Shown in pieces: positions 10,044 through 19,474 of a DNA stretch of 64,000 bases. Each line of letters begins with the position of its first letter. The stretch's first letter is position 1. The notes under the pieces are model-generated. The model saw nothing but the letters and a program-made list of their open reading frames with translations, was not told the DNA's origin and searched no databases. The stretch spans positions 1-64,000 of the forward strand of contig JAYMGJ010000036.1 of assembly GCA_037178675.1 (NCBI GenBank). The letters are read 5' to 3'. The DNA is from Scleroderma bovista (lineage: Eukaryota; Basidiomycota; Agaricomycetes; Boletales; Sclerodermataceae). The position numbers were made by a program, and so were the translations under genes.

Positions 10044-12272
10044 ATGCATTTCTTAGAGACCTCTCTATTTAATGACCAAATGCCTACACCGTTCGAACCA
10101 GACTACGACGTTCCTCGAACACGTAAGCCGTTCAATCAGGAACCAAATTATCTCCTTGAATGGGCACTCCGCGAAGGAGACCGTTATGTAGACTCTGTCT
10201 CTACGGCATGCCAAGCGGAGAGGAAGGTCGGCACCATCCGATCTCCCACCGTCACAGCCATTCAAAATTGGATTAAATCCAAGGGTTACGTCGTCACGCC
10301 GACAGACAAAAACCTAGGAGCCTGCGTAGTAACTGGTGACTGGCTCGATCGGGAGACCCGTAAATTAATCTTCGGACCAAATACGGGTTACCGAGCTCTT
10401 GGCGCCGACGAAGTCTCTGACTTCCTAAACGTCAAACTGAGCGAACTAAAGCAATCAGTGGACTACATCAAAGATGCACTCCACGACGAAGATACTAAGC
10501 AACTTTGCCAGTATCTCCGCCAGCATTTTCCGATGGAAGTCACCCCTGAAGGCATTCGTTTATCACAAACGAACATCACGAGGCAGATCAAACTTCCATC
10601 GTTCTATGGGATTCCTAAGGTACATAAGAAACCCATACGCATGCGACCGATTGCACCGTGCCATTCTGCACTACAGAATCCATTGGCCAAGTTCGTCTCA
10701 AAAACACTTAAACCGATCGTTGCATCTGAACCGTCCATTTGCAACGGGACAAAAGAGATTGCGCTTGAGTTAACTGGTTTAACTCTCCCACAATTTGTCC
10801 CCTTATGGTTAGTTGGTGGAGATATCGTCGCATATTACCCTAATATCGACGTAAAGCGGGCAGTTCATACGGTTACCCGCTTAACCAACATCGCGTTATG
10901 CGACCGGTTCCTACCGGCAAATCACGTCATCCGACGCCTGCCTAGGGACCATTGGTCACATATCCTTACCGCCGCTGTGTCTAACCTCGTCGTTGAGCAC
11001 AACGGTCTCCCATATCTCCAAACAAAAGGTATTGCAATGGGCGTTGCATGTTCTCCGGACATCGCGAACATTTATGCAATCGAAGCGGATCAGGAAATAA
11101 CGTCCCACCCCGCTGTATTATTTTACCGACGCTACATCGACGACATTTTTGCCGTCATCCAAGCGCCCACGGCCGCTGAGGCCCTGGACATTGCCAAGCA
11201 AAACTGGCATTTGGAAGGATGTTCCGTTGACTGGGCTACGCCGGGAAGATCCTTAGTCTTCCTGGACATGTTCATTTATCTCGATGAACACAATAAGGTT
11301 CAATGGAGACCTTACCGTAAGCCCGGTAACCACCTTGAGAGAGTTCCATGGGATTCTTCACACCCGTATGACGTTAAACGAGGAACGTTCATCGGAGAAT
11401 TATCCCGATTGGCGGTGTTGTCTAGTAAGCGGAACACTTACATGACTGCAGCTAAGAATCTCGCTGCCCTCTACCTTAGTAGAGGATACCCCGATCGCGT
11501 CGTCCGTAAGTGGTTGTCCGACCACATTCACACTCGTTGGGAAAACCGGTTTGCCATTAAAGCCGACAACGACGAGAAGGACATTATTGTCCTTAAGACC
11601 CACTTTAACGACGCTTGGAGCGATTTTTCCATATCGGAACTTCTTCGCCACATTAGTAAACCTCTCAAAGCTGTAAGCGACAGCTGGGAGAAGGGAGATT
11701 TCGTCATTAATAATGATGAAGAGCACCCCTTACGACGATGGCAGTTTCGGCTGCCGTTCTTCCCCGAAAGTTCACAGTTCCCGAAGGATGCTTTTCCGCT
11801 CCTTGATAGGGCGACCGTCCAGAAGGACCTGTGGCACGAGTACGAAGGAGACGTCGTCTATGGACCGGTCACTTATCTTGACCTCCATACACTACTTGTG
11901 GACAATTCGAAATGGGTCGTTTCCCGTAAGCGCACTAAGCGCCTCGGCGACCTTGCTCTTCTTTGGAAGAAGTCCGTCTTAGACACGTATCGGGAAGTGG
12001 AACCCGGCCCCTCTACGTACGATATCGTAATGGGAATCGACGCCGCTTATCGGCACGAACGTGATATGGATCGCTTAGCCATGGATGAAGCGGAATTACT
12101 AATGTCCCGCGCTGGATTCACGGTAGCCGATTGTATCTGCGGACCACCCTGGTCTGTCGGAATACTTCGGCAACCGCCCCCTCCGTTAGTACAGGATTGG
12201 CTTAAACGATTTAACGCCACCTGGGAGGATCCAGAACCGATTAGGCAACGCCGTCGCACAGCCCGAGATTGA
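10044..12272 (+). CDS. Penelope-like reverse transcriptase
   Basis: A single uninterrupted frame of 742 aa from the first in-frame ATG; the frame is open back to 9954 but without another ATG. It copies element RNA into DNA. Visible RT blocks in order: PTDKNLGACVV (the DK-type N-terminal motif of Penelope-like RTs), PSFYGIPKVHKKP (RT2 area), GGDIVAYYPNID (motif A, first catalytic Asp), KGIAMGVACSPDIANIYA (motif B), RRYIDDIF with YIDD at about residues 364-367 (motif C), and LVFLDMFIYL (motif D/E). The FYGxPKxHK signature is typical of Penelope-like RTs, not LTR or LINE types. About 350 aa follow the palm domain, with no GIY-YIG motif, as in endonuclease-deficient telomere-associated types. The lack of stops or frameshifts suggests recent activity. 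Confidence 0.85.
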   Translation: MHFLETSLFNDQMPTPFEPDYDVPRTRKPFNQEPNYLLEWALREGDRYVDSVSTACQAERKVGTIRSPTVTAIQNWIKSKGYVVTPTDKNLGACVVTGDWLDRETRKLIFGPNTGYRALGADEVSDFLNVKLSELKQSVDYIKDALHDEDTKQLCQYLRQHFPMEVTPEGIRLSQTNITRQIKLPSFYGIPKVHKKPIRMRPIAPCHSALQNPLAKFVSKTLKPIVASEPSICNGTKEIALELTGLTLPQFVPLWLVGGDIVAYYPNIDVKRAVHTVTRLTNIALCDRFLPANHVIRRLPRDHWSHILTAAVSNLVVEHNGLPYLQTKGIAMGVACSPDIANIYAIEADQEITSHPAVLFYRRYIDDIFAVIQAPTAAEALDIAKQNWHLEGCSVDWATPGRSLVFLDMFIYLDEHNKVQWRPYRKPGNHLERVPWDSSHPYDVKRGTFIGELSRLAVLSSKRNTYMTAAKNLAALYLSRGYPDRVVRKWLSDHIHTRWENRFAIKADNDEKDIIVLKTHFNDAWSDFSISELLRHISKPLKAVSDSWEKGDFVINNDEEHPLRRWQFRLPFFPESSQFPKDAFPLLDRATVQKDLWHEYEGDVVYGPVTYLDLHTLLVDNSKWVVSRKRTKRLGDLALLWKKSVLDTYREVEPGPSTYDIVMGIDAAYRHERDMDRLAMDEAELLMSRAGFTVADCICGPPWSVGILRQPPPPLVQDWLKRFNATWEDPEPIRQRRRTARD

Positions 12273-12582
12273 TCCGGTAGCTGGGATCCTGTGTACCCAC
12301 AGGACGCGTCAGCGCTCGTGTTTATCCGAATAAACATTGCCGCATTATCGGCTTTACCACTGATTTGGATATTCCTGCGAAGGAAAACCCAATTTAGGTC
12401 ATGAGCTTTATTTCCCATTGGTGCCCTGTTGTTTCAACGACACACCAGTGAGTCATGACCCGAAACAGCGGTGCCGATCATGCTCGGTTACATCAAATAT
12501 ACCCCGATAAGGGGTTATTATTCACACACTTGCCCTAAGTGTGTCAACATGGCACAACACACCCTACTATTATATAAGGGTG
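12273..12582. other. 3' non-coding region of the Penelope-like element
   Basis: No gene is visible. The region contains short inverted repeats, for example CCTGTG...CACAGG near 12289-12304 and CCCC-GATAA-GGGG near 12503, consistent with structured RNA between the RT stop and ribozyme-like fold 2. Confidence 0.4.
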
Positions 12583-12666
12583 ATGTAGAGAGCCACTGAA
12601 GAGTCAACCACCGACGAAAGCCCACCCCAGTGTTTACCACTTGAGGTGTCTTTGGCCACTCTACGT
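12583..12666 (+). ncRNA. Hammerhead-ribozyme-like fold 2 (3' side of the Penelope-like element)
   Basis: The core CTGAAGA at 12596-12602 and GAAA at 12616-12619 flank stem II (GTC 12603-12605 with GAC 12613-12615). Stem I pairs 12592-12595 with 12653-12656 and, after a small internal loop, 12583-12590 with 12659-12666. Stem III closes 12619-12620 with 12650-12651 and continues 12623-12626 with 12645-12648 and a distal hairpin. The predicted triplet is CTT, cutting between 12652 and 12653, the same triplet as fold 1. Sequences outside the core differ from fold 1 while the architecture is kept, which argues against chance. Confidence 0.72.
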
Positions 12667-12718
12667 GATTTGACTCGCTGAGTATAAAACCTACTACCCC
12701 CAGTCCGAAAGGGTGACA

Positions 12719-14034
12719 TTTTTTTCTTTTAAGTTGAATTATAGTGCTACGAGGTGTGACATGTGACACCCCATATTGCACTCTGCTAACAGTAAGGTGT
12801 GTAACTAAGGCCTCTGTGGCCTGACACTTCTCCTGACGCACGAATGCCCGGACTGTAAGGTCCCCCAGGGGTCCGCCGCGTTCCGCCGCACATTTTAGTC
12901 GTGCCGTCTGGCGAATTGGAGAAGAGTTCGTGGTCTGTCTGTCTGGGGTTCTGTTCAGACACGGTCCCGGCTGCTTAGTAATGAGTCTGTGGAACCAAGA
13001 GGGGATCAAGTGTACTACTCCGTACTTCCTGTGGCAAATTAGGGCCGTTTCCGCGTGTGTCCAACAGGTATGGACTTGGTGTTGGCGGCATGGTATGACA
13101 TGTCAGTTTGCGGGTGGGTGGAAGTGTGGTGGTATGCCGGTCTTGATCCAGGGTGTTGCGTCCCTCTTGAGTGGGTCGGGTTGAGCGGGGATCTGCAACG
13201 TTTGCATCGTCGGACAGGGACATTCAAGTCCCGGTGTTCTTCGTCATGTTCCATTTGGTAGTAGTATCTTTCTCCTATGTGACGGCACTTGTGGTGAGGA
13301 CACCTGTCCTTGCTGTTTGGCTTTTGCTCCTGTGGGGATCTGTGTCAGGGTTGTGTTATACTAAAGGCAGGCATCACCGAGTGGAGAAAGGAGTTGAGCA
13401 TGGGCTGAGTTGACGGCATGCTGCATGTTGCATAGGGCATGTTGAGATCTTTGTTACGTTTGGCGCTGCCCTGTGTGGGGTTGGGTCATCTAGGGTTGTT
13501 GCTTTTGGGGGGAGTGGGTATGTCGTCGAATACCAAGTGTAAGTGTTTTGTACTGTCTATATATCCGAACAACGCTTGTTGTGTTGTGCAGTCTTCCCAG
13601 ATAGGAGGTGAGAAGTTGATGTCATGTTTTGACCCAGCTTCTGTTGAAGTATGTGTCATTTCTGTCATACCTAGGGCAATCAAATAAGAAATGATGAACT
13701 TATTCTATTTGGTTGTCACCGCACTAAAGGCACATAGGAGTGGTGCTCTTCTTGATATGCTTGTTTAGCGGGATGTTGCCTGTACAGAGTTGAACATAGA
13801 TTGCTGTGTGTTTCTTCTTCAGGTGACCTGCGAGTCGTAGGAACAATTTTGGCGTGTGCGAGAAATCTAGCACTTCAATGTGGGTGGTCCTTCCAGTTTT
13901 CGCACCACCTTCTCTGGAGTTGGTTTTCGTGGGTCTGTTTGCAGAGGTGCTCAGTGGGAATTTCTGGTTTCCTTGTCGTCGAGGTCCTTCTTCTCTTGGA
14001 GGTGTCGGACCAGTTTTCTGAAATGGAACAGTAG
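12719..14034 (-). pseudogene. LINE-type retrotransposon 3' fragment (A), decayed
   Basis: On the minus strand the segment ends in an A-rich tail (T-run 12719-12725 on the plus strand). Near 13870-13720 a block reads LFLRLAGHLKKK...VQLCTGNIPLNKHI, resembling the region after RNase H in Tad-type LINEs, where a QLRTGHxPLNxHLxxI motif precedes a zinc-knuckle-like CxxC. Frameshifts and stops are frequent. The tail shares a motif family with the tails at 14066 and 49497. Confidence 0.5.
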
Positions 14035-14046
14035 ATAATGTCCCGG

Positions 14047-14584
14047 TTTTTTTTTTTTTTTTTTTCTTTTTAAAGTCAATTTCAGTGCATTCAGGGAGCT
14101 AGTCCCTATGTTGCACTAAGCTACTGTATTCCTAGCTAGCAGGGGCCCCTGTGGCCCAACTTACCCCCGGTGCACAAATGCCCTGCCGGCAGGATTATAG
14201 ATCCCCCAGAATGTCCCGGTTTGCCTGTGGGTCGCGCACCTGATCTGATTACTGCCTGATTGTCGGCAAATATCGTTTCTGGGAAAGTTGTCTCATTTCT
14301 TGTCGACAGAAGTTGGGCTGCGAGGGTTAATCCGACCGCCTCAGCTTCGATCACTGTGTGTTCAGTGTCGTCTCCTAGATTGCATCCATTGCAGTGTTGC
14401 TACGTGTTTGAAGTCTACTTAGAGGGATGGTGCTGGATCCATCAGTGAACACCATGGTTCGGGTGTTATCTGGAACTCTGTGATGGAGCTGGCTATAGAG
14501 GTGGTGAATGGAGTGCGTGAGTCTGGGTGGGTGGGGCATTGGTGTATGGTTTTTATTGTCCTTGAATTCACTGTGAGACTCCAC
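14047..14584 (-). pseudogene. LINE-type RNase H domain fragment (B), with poly(A) tail
   Basis: Minus-strand translation gives VFTDGSS near 14450-14430, then, after a frame change near 14380, EAEAVGLTLAAQLL and IFADNQAVIRS. These are the Asp, Glu and Asp motifs of the RNase H domain of Tad-like LINEs, which removes RNA from RNA:DNA hybrids. The poly(A) tail appears as 19 T at 14047-14065. It is dead through frameshift and truncation. It lies immediately upstream of fragment A in the same orientation. Confidence 0.65.
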
Positions 14585-14701
14585 ATCATGATATGGAGGG
14601 CCGATTGGTGGCGCTTTACCTGCCCTCGCTTAAGGGTGACGTTACCATCTATCGGTGTGTGGCACGCTGTCTGGAATTGCTGGCAGAGAAAAACCGGCTA
14701 A

Positions 14702-16130
14702 AAACAATGAATGAGACAAATTTGAGGGAGTGGAGACTCACGGGTCAGGACATGAGGATCACCAGGTAATGCGGCCATTCGGAACTACTTCGTGTGATAT
14801 GCAGTGCAGATGCTATGGAACTGTAACCCTTCAAAAAATCTGTGAAGTAAATATTCTTGAATGCTCGATTTAGGTTACTTTTCCGAGTGTATAGCAGTAA
14901 ATCAACTCGATAATGGTAGCTACTACATAGCACATGCATTTCCACTAATTCTCACCGTTGCACTTGGGTGACAGGACTGCCATCGTGGTCGTGCGCTAAG
15001 GCAGCCTGTGTTGGGACGTGGGGCCATCATCGTGCTGATGGCGGCCGTGGCCGTGGCAGTCGACTTGCTGTAGTATGGGGCCGTAGTCACAGACGTGCTG
15101 GAGTGGTGGGGTCCGCTGTTGTCCAGGTGGTGGTGGTGGTGGTGGTGGTACCTGTTGTCGCCGCAGAAAACGGCCAGTGCAGCCAGTGTTGACAAATATG
15201 CTGATGCTAATCAGAAAATGTCCGCCAAGTTCCTGAGCTATTATAGCGTAGTGACCTCAGCAAGTCTAGTCCCGTTCCCGTTCCCGTTCCCATCCCATTC
15301 ACCACTGCTTCCACATTTACCACCACGGACAACAACAGCCACCACTACCGGTACTGGGACAACAACGGACCTACCATCCAGCGCATCGATGGCCACCACC
15401 AGAACCAGCTCGTCAAGCTGCAGGAACATCCCGGCAGCAAGCATCCAGCCGAGCGGAAGCCCAGGCATAGTTTAGTGGACTTTTCTTCCGAACGACAACA
15501 GTCTACACCATCTCGTGCGCCCTCACAGTCGCACGTCACTCATTTGAACCCACCCACCTCTCCCATTTAAGCCATGTAGTAGTTTACTTACACTGGCCTA
15601 TAATGTCACCTTATCATCCAGACCATCCATAACTGCAGTGAGACCTATAGACAACCAGGTGGCCCGCCCACCCAGCGGCTCCACCTTCCTTGTCCCCGCC
15701 AAGCTAATTCTCAGCTCAGCCCAACCAACATAGGTCGCACACAGCCCACACCTGCGAGAGACGAGGCTGGAGCAACCTTTTTGCAACTAACAACGAGCAT
15801 GATGGTCCTGCCATCCCAGCGAAACTAACTACTGCCCACCTTTGGTGACGCCCAGCATCAAAGGCTCCTCCTTCACTGCACAGCAGCATTTCCAAGCAGA
15901 ATTAGTAGAATTGCATGTAGTAGATACTATCATTGAATTGATTTACGGCTATACACTTGGAAATGTAACCTAGTGTAAATTGCACATTCATGCACACCTA
16001 AACGTGCATGTGAGCTTACCTACATAACCATGCATTCAAGGATATTTACTTCGCGGATTTTTTTATGTTACAGTTCCATATGCTGCTGCTGTGAAGTCAA
16101 AAAAATAGTCAGCAGCTCCCAGAACTCCAC
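14702..16130. other. Non-coding part of repeat R1, with GGT and CCCGTT microsatellites
   Basis: A (GGT)n run occupies about 15124-15150 and a short (CCCGTT)n run lies at 15270-15289. The long Trp- or His-rich frames here are read through the microsatellite and are not genes. I see nothing else supported. Confidence 0.5.
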
Positions 16131-16205
16131 ACGATCTAGGGGTTGCATTGACTCCGACTGTGCACCCACGGAGTACCGCTCCCTACGTTTCGCTGATAGG
16201 CACTG

Positions 16206-17070
16206 TTGCATTCGCGTGCGCTTGAAAACTCCCGGGATCAACCAAATTTACCCTGTACATCCGCCCAGAGGACGTCCAAGGCGACCACACTCGCTCCGCA
16301 TCTCGAGTATGACCTCCGTATCAATTTGGAGGAGGGCGCAAGCCCTCCGCTGGGTACTGTGTATTCCCTCTCCAAAACTGAATTAGAGGCGCTCCGAACT
16401 TTCTTCAATGAGCATCTTTCATACGGCTTCATCCAACAGTCGACCTCTGCTCATGGAGCCCCTGTCTTTTATGTCCATAAAAACGATGGATCACTCCGCC
16501 TTTGCGTTGATTACCGAATACAGAAAAAAATATTGAAAAAAGACCGCTACCCATTTCCCTTGATTTCAGATCTACTTGAATCTCCTAGCAAGGCTAAAAT
16601 CTACTCCAAGATTGATCTCCGCTATGCGTACCATTTGGTCTGCATCGCTGAAGGAGATGAGTGGAATACTGCGCTCCGCATGCGCTATGGGTCTTTCGAG
16701 TGGAACGTCATGCCATTCTGGCTGACCAATTCTCCTGTGGCTTTTCAAATATTTTTTAATAGTATCCTCTCTGACATGCTCAATGTCTGCATCATAATCT
16801 ACTTGGACGACATTCTCATCTACTCTGGAGACCTCAAGTCCCATCAAAAGCATGTCCGTGAAGTCCTCCAACGCCTCCGAGAGCATAACCTCTTGCCGTT
16901 GGGACGTCTACCCAAAAGAGGGGGATGGGGACTATTCTCGAGTAAATCTGCACAATCTCCGACCAATGTTCACCCAAGAACAACTTGCGTCCTCCCTCAG
17001 GGAAACCATCCTATTAACTCCGGAAATACGCGCCACTATCCTCATTGACATGGAGAAACACCAAAAATAC
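16206..17070 (+). pseudogene. Ty3/gypsy chromovirus pol, RT and start of integrase (copy 1, internally deleted)
   Basis: Residues from 16240 to about 16886 are a Ty3/gypsy RT: LRLCVDYRIQKK, KIDLRYAYHLVCIAEGDEWNTA, MPFWLTNSPVAFQ, and the catalytic YLDDILIYS at 16800-16826. Right after LREHNLL the sequence jumps to DVYPKEGDGDYSRVNLHNLRP, which in the related copy at 21400 lies between RNase H and the integrase zinc-binding region. More than 0.5 kb (rest of RT and RNase H) has therefore been deleted at about 16890. The frame is then split at 17070 by the foldback element and resumes at 18168. Confidence 0.8.
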
Positions 17071-17503
17071 CAGGCTCCTTCACGCCTCCGCTGGGAGTGA
17101 GAGGGGCGCGAGACTTAGTGAAATTCTGAGTGGATGGATGATTATATAATCGCACGTGGACAATTCAAACCCAGCATAACCTTAATCCCCTCACACTCCC
17201 AGCGGGGGCTGCAAGAAAACATTTGTAAACAACATCAGCCACACGTCGGACTATGAAATAAAATGGGTTGCAAGACAATAAATCTGGCGCGGTTATATAA
17301 TAAACCACATGAGGCAGGTGCAGAGCATTATCTAATGTCGGAGCACAAATATTCACTAGGAAAACTTTCGAGTAGTATTGACTAGCAAATAATGCTAATG
17401 GGGTGTGCACAAAAAAAAAGTACAAAGTACAAAGAGAGGACACATGTGTGTATATGATTGAAATGGGGCAAATGAGAAGGCAAGATGGGGCCCGAAAAAA
17501 AGT

Positions 17504-17569
17504 GCACACAAGGGGACTTGAACTGGCACCTTAGGTAAAAAGAAGAAGGATGTCAACCATTGAACTAAA
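17504..17569 (-). other. tRNA-like A/B-box segment in the left arm
   Basis: On the minus strand, TAGTTCAATGGTTGA resembles a pol III A box and, 32 nt further, AGTTCAAGTCC a B box; a T-rich stretch lies downstream. The anticodon and T stems do not pair properly, so it is not a functional tRNA. It may be a SINE head trapped in the foldback element. Confidence 0.4.
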
Positions 17570-17659
17570 AGTCCAATAATGTTATTGTCAACAATGCAAA
17601 TATGACCAAATCGACTACATTTAGTCATATTTGCGTTGATGACAAAGATAACAATGCCT

Positions 17660-17725
17660 TTATGGCTTAATGGTTGATGTCCCTCTTCTTTTTACCTAAG
17701 GTGCCAGTTCAAGTCCCCTTGTGTG
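17660..17725 (+). other. tRNA-like A/B-box segment in the right arm
   Basis: Mirror image of the left-arm segment: TGGCTTAATGGTTGA, then AGTTCAAGTCC, with a T-run near 17805-17815. The few differences between the arms (for example GGCTTAATGG against AGTTCAATGG) show the arms have begun to diverge. Confidence 0.4.
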
Positions 17726-18167
17726 CAATCTTTTTAGGCCCCATCTTGCCTTCTCATTTGCCCCATTTCAATCATATACACACATGTGTCCTCTCTTTGT
17801 ACTTTGTACTTTTTTTTTGTGCACACCCCATTAGCATTATTTGCTAGTCAATACTACTCGAAAGTTTTCCTAGTGAATATTTGTGCTCCGACATTAGATA
17901 ATGCTCTGCACCTGCCTCATGTGGTTTATTATATAACCGCGCCAGATTTATTGTCTTGCAACCCATTTTATTTCATAGTCCGACGTGTGGCTGATGTTGT
18001 TTACAAATGTTTTCTTGCAGCCCCCGCTGGGAGTGTGAGGGGATTAAGGTTATGCTGGGTTTGAATTGTCCACGTGCGATTATATAATCATCCATCCACT
18101 CAGAATTTCACTAAGTCTCGCGCCCCTCTCACTCCCAGCGGAGGCGTGAAGGAGCCTGCAAAAATAC

Positions 18168-19015
18168 ATCCTCGCAGCTGAGATGGCCATTGCGCAACAG
18201 TTCTATGAAGTGTAAAGAATTGAACCTTTATGATCAAGCCTACAAGCTTCCGACATTTCCGGAGCGCAGGAAAATTTGGCTCCGGACCTTCGGAAGCACA
18301 GGGACTTGGTTCCACCACTAGGAACCCCGGAAGCAACCTAATCAAACTTTCACATGGTTATGTGCCTATTAATTTTACGTTATATTTTGTGTACCTTTCT
18401 TCCGTTACTTCCTTAGCTTAGTCCGAGCTTATTTCTGCCCCATATATATATACTCCCTTTACACGTTCTTTTCCCTCAGTCGTCTTGCCTCACTACTGGC
18501 AGTTGGCTGAGCTTGGGCGCTACTACCCTTTACTTAGAATTTTTTCATGAAGGCCCCGCAGATGTGAAAATAACAACTTCGCCAGATTTCAAAATAGGTG
18601 ATCATGTCTATGTGAAAGTAAAATACTTCAGGTCTAGGCACGCCTCCAAGAAACTGTCTAACAAGAATTTTGGACCCTTCGAAATAATAGAAAAACCTGG
18701 ATCCCTTTCATTCACGCTGACTCCCTGAAACCATAAAGTCCGTGACTTCCCACCCAAGTAATATTCCCCACCGTGTACAAACACTGCCACCTCCGTCGAG
18801 ATCGACGGAGAAATCGAATGAGGTTGAGGAAATCCTCGACTCGAAGATTGACAGGAGAAGGCGTCACTGAAAACTCCTCTACCTGGTCTGCTGGGCTGGA
18901 TACGCCGGTCCCGACGAAGAAACTTCGTGGCTACTCGCCATGGAGCTTGACCACTCATCCAAACTTGTCACTGGCTACCATGTGAAGTATACAAAGAAAC
19001 CTGGCCCTTACCAAC
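18168..19015 (+). pseudogene. Ty3/gypsy chromovirus pol 3' part: integrase remainder and chromodomain (copy 1)
   Basis: After the foldback element the gypsy frame resumes (ILAAEMAIAQQFYEV). It is interrupted by a ~300-bp repeat (about 18240-18540) and continues at 18545 with DFKIGDHVYVKVKYF...KNFGPFEIIEKPGSLSFTL, the integrase C-terminal beta-barrel. From 18790 comes EIDGEIE...ILDSKIDRRR and then YLVCWAGYAGPDEETSWLLAMEL, a chromodomain, which steers chromovirus integration to heterochromatin. Several frameshifts and stops make it a relic. Confidence 0.78.
18240..18540 (+). repeat. Dispersed ~300-bp repeat, copy 1 (LTR-like)
   Basis: It starts near CTTCCGACATTTCCGG, has the TTCCGGA...TTCCACCAC...GGAAC pattern and a TATA-rich CCATATATATATACTCCC, and ends near CTACTACCCTTTACTTAGAATTTTTTC. 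Related copies lie at 21745-22080, 24920-25230 and partly at 25245-25400. The TATA and following CTCAGT...TTGCC suggest a promoter-bearing solo LTR, but no TG...CA ends or target duplication are clear. Confidence 0.6.
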
Positions 19016-19474
19016 CCAACTGACAACTCCACCTTATTCTTCCAACTCTGTCATTTGCACAATTCTCAAGTTCAAACCAATTCATTCTAGTCCAGTAGTA
19101 GTACAAGAATAAAGCAAAAACAAATAAAAAATATGTAAAAGTCTCCATGTGTCCGCTAATCGTCCTCCCCCTCCTCCCCCTCCGGTGTGCCATCTTCATA
19201 GTCAGCCTCCACCCCTTCTCCACCTCTTGCGCCACCGCTGTTATTTTCTTCCGCATCACATTGACAACCCTTCCACAAACTGGTGCTGCATGACCACGCT
19301 GATGTGGTCCATGTCAGCAGTCCGCTTCTCCTCCATTTCTGCGCGTCTCCTCTGCAACTCCAAGTGCTCGCGTTCCAGTTCGAGCCGCTCCCTCTCGATT
19401 TCCACCCACTCCCACTCTCTCGCCTCCGACGCCCCCATTCGCTTGGTGAGCTGCGCTAGCGTCTGATCAAGCAT
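19008..19474 (-). pseudogene. Antisense coiled-coil ORF at the 3' end of gypsy copy 1
   Basis: Minus-strand frames at 19474-19256 and 19259-19008 join into a protein C-terminus: a Glu/Arg-rich coiled coil (IERERLELEREHLELQRR) followed by VVMQHQFVEG and a basic, then hydrophobic end (FTYFLFVFALFLYYY). It lies antisense to, and just after, the chromodomain. A related antisense gene follows gypsy copy 2 at 23250-24453. Confidence 0.45.

Larger units (their letters stand above)
9612..12699 (+). mobile_element. Penelope-like retroelement, apparently intact, with terminal hammerhead-like folds
   Basis: The element fills the 3088 bp between the end of the 229-bp duplicated segment and the start of the 3.4-kb direct repeat. 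It contains one long RT gene and, at both sides, folds matching the hammerhead ribozyme core. Penelope-like elements are known to carry hammerhead ribozymes in their terminal regions, and fungal endonuclease-deficient forms (Coprina type) exist. No GIY-YIG endonuclease is visible, which fits the endonuclease-less type. The two ribozyme-like folds differ in sequence, so these are not simple identical terminal repeats. Base composition (many CG dinucleotides) looks younger than that of most neighbours. The exact ends are inferred. Confidence 0.7.
12700..16130. repeat. Direct repeat R1, near-identical to 60569-64000
   Basis: From 12700 the sequence matches 60569 onward (offset 47869, then 47870 after a one-base difference in a T-run). 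Only three substitutions were found over about 3.43 kb. R2 is cut by the window end, so R1 homology may extend beyond 16130. Content is LINE debris and non-coding sequence, so this is a recent segmental or element duplication, not a gene family. Confidence 0.95.
17071..18158. mobile_element. Palindromic foldback element with ~540-bp inverted arms and 9-bp target duplication
   Basis: The sequence from 17071 to 18158 is one long inverted repeat centred at 17614.5, with only about 10 unpaired bases in the middle (17610-17619). It is flanked by CAAAAATAC at 17062-17070 and again at 18159-18167, a perfect 9-bp target duplication. It sits inside the gypsy integrase frame, which continues on the other side. 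A 9-bp target duplication with very long inverted repeats is typical of Mutator-like (MULE) DNA transposons, so this is probably a non-autonomous MULE. It encodes no transposase. Confidence 0.88.

Noticed and set aside
14923..15475. His-run and Trp-run frames around 15.1 kb (and the copy at 63 kb)
   Set aside because: Both come from the (GGT)n microsatellite read on either strand; no domain or splice support.
17165..18064. Identical 92-114-codon hydrophobic frames in both arms of the palindrome
   Set aside because: Same sequence read from the two inverted arms; TATA-rich and low complexity, no coding evidence.
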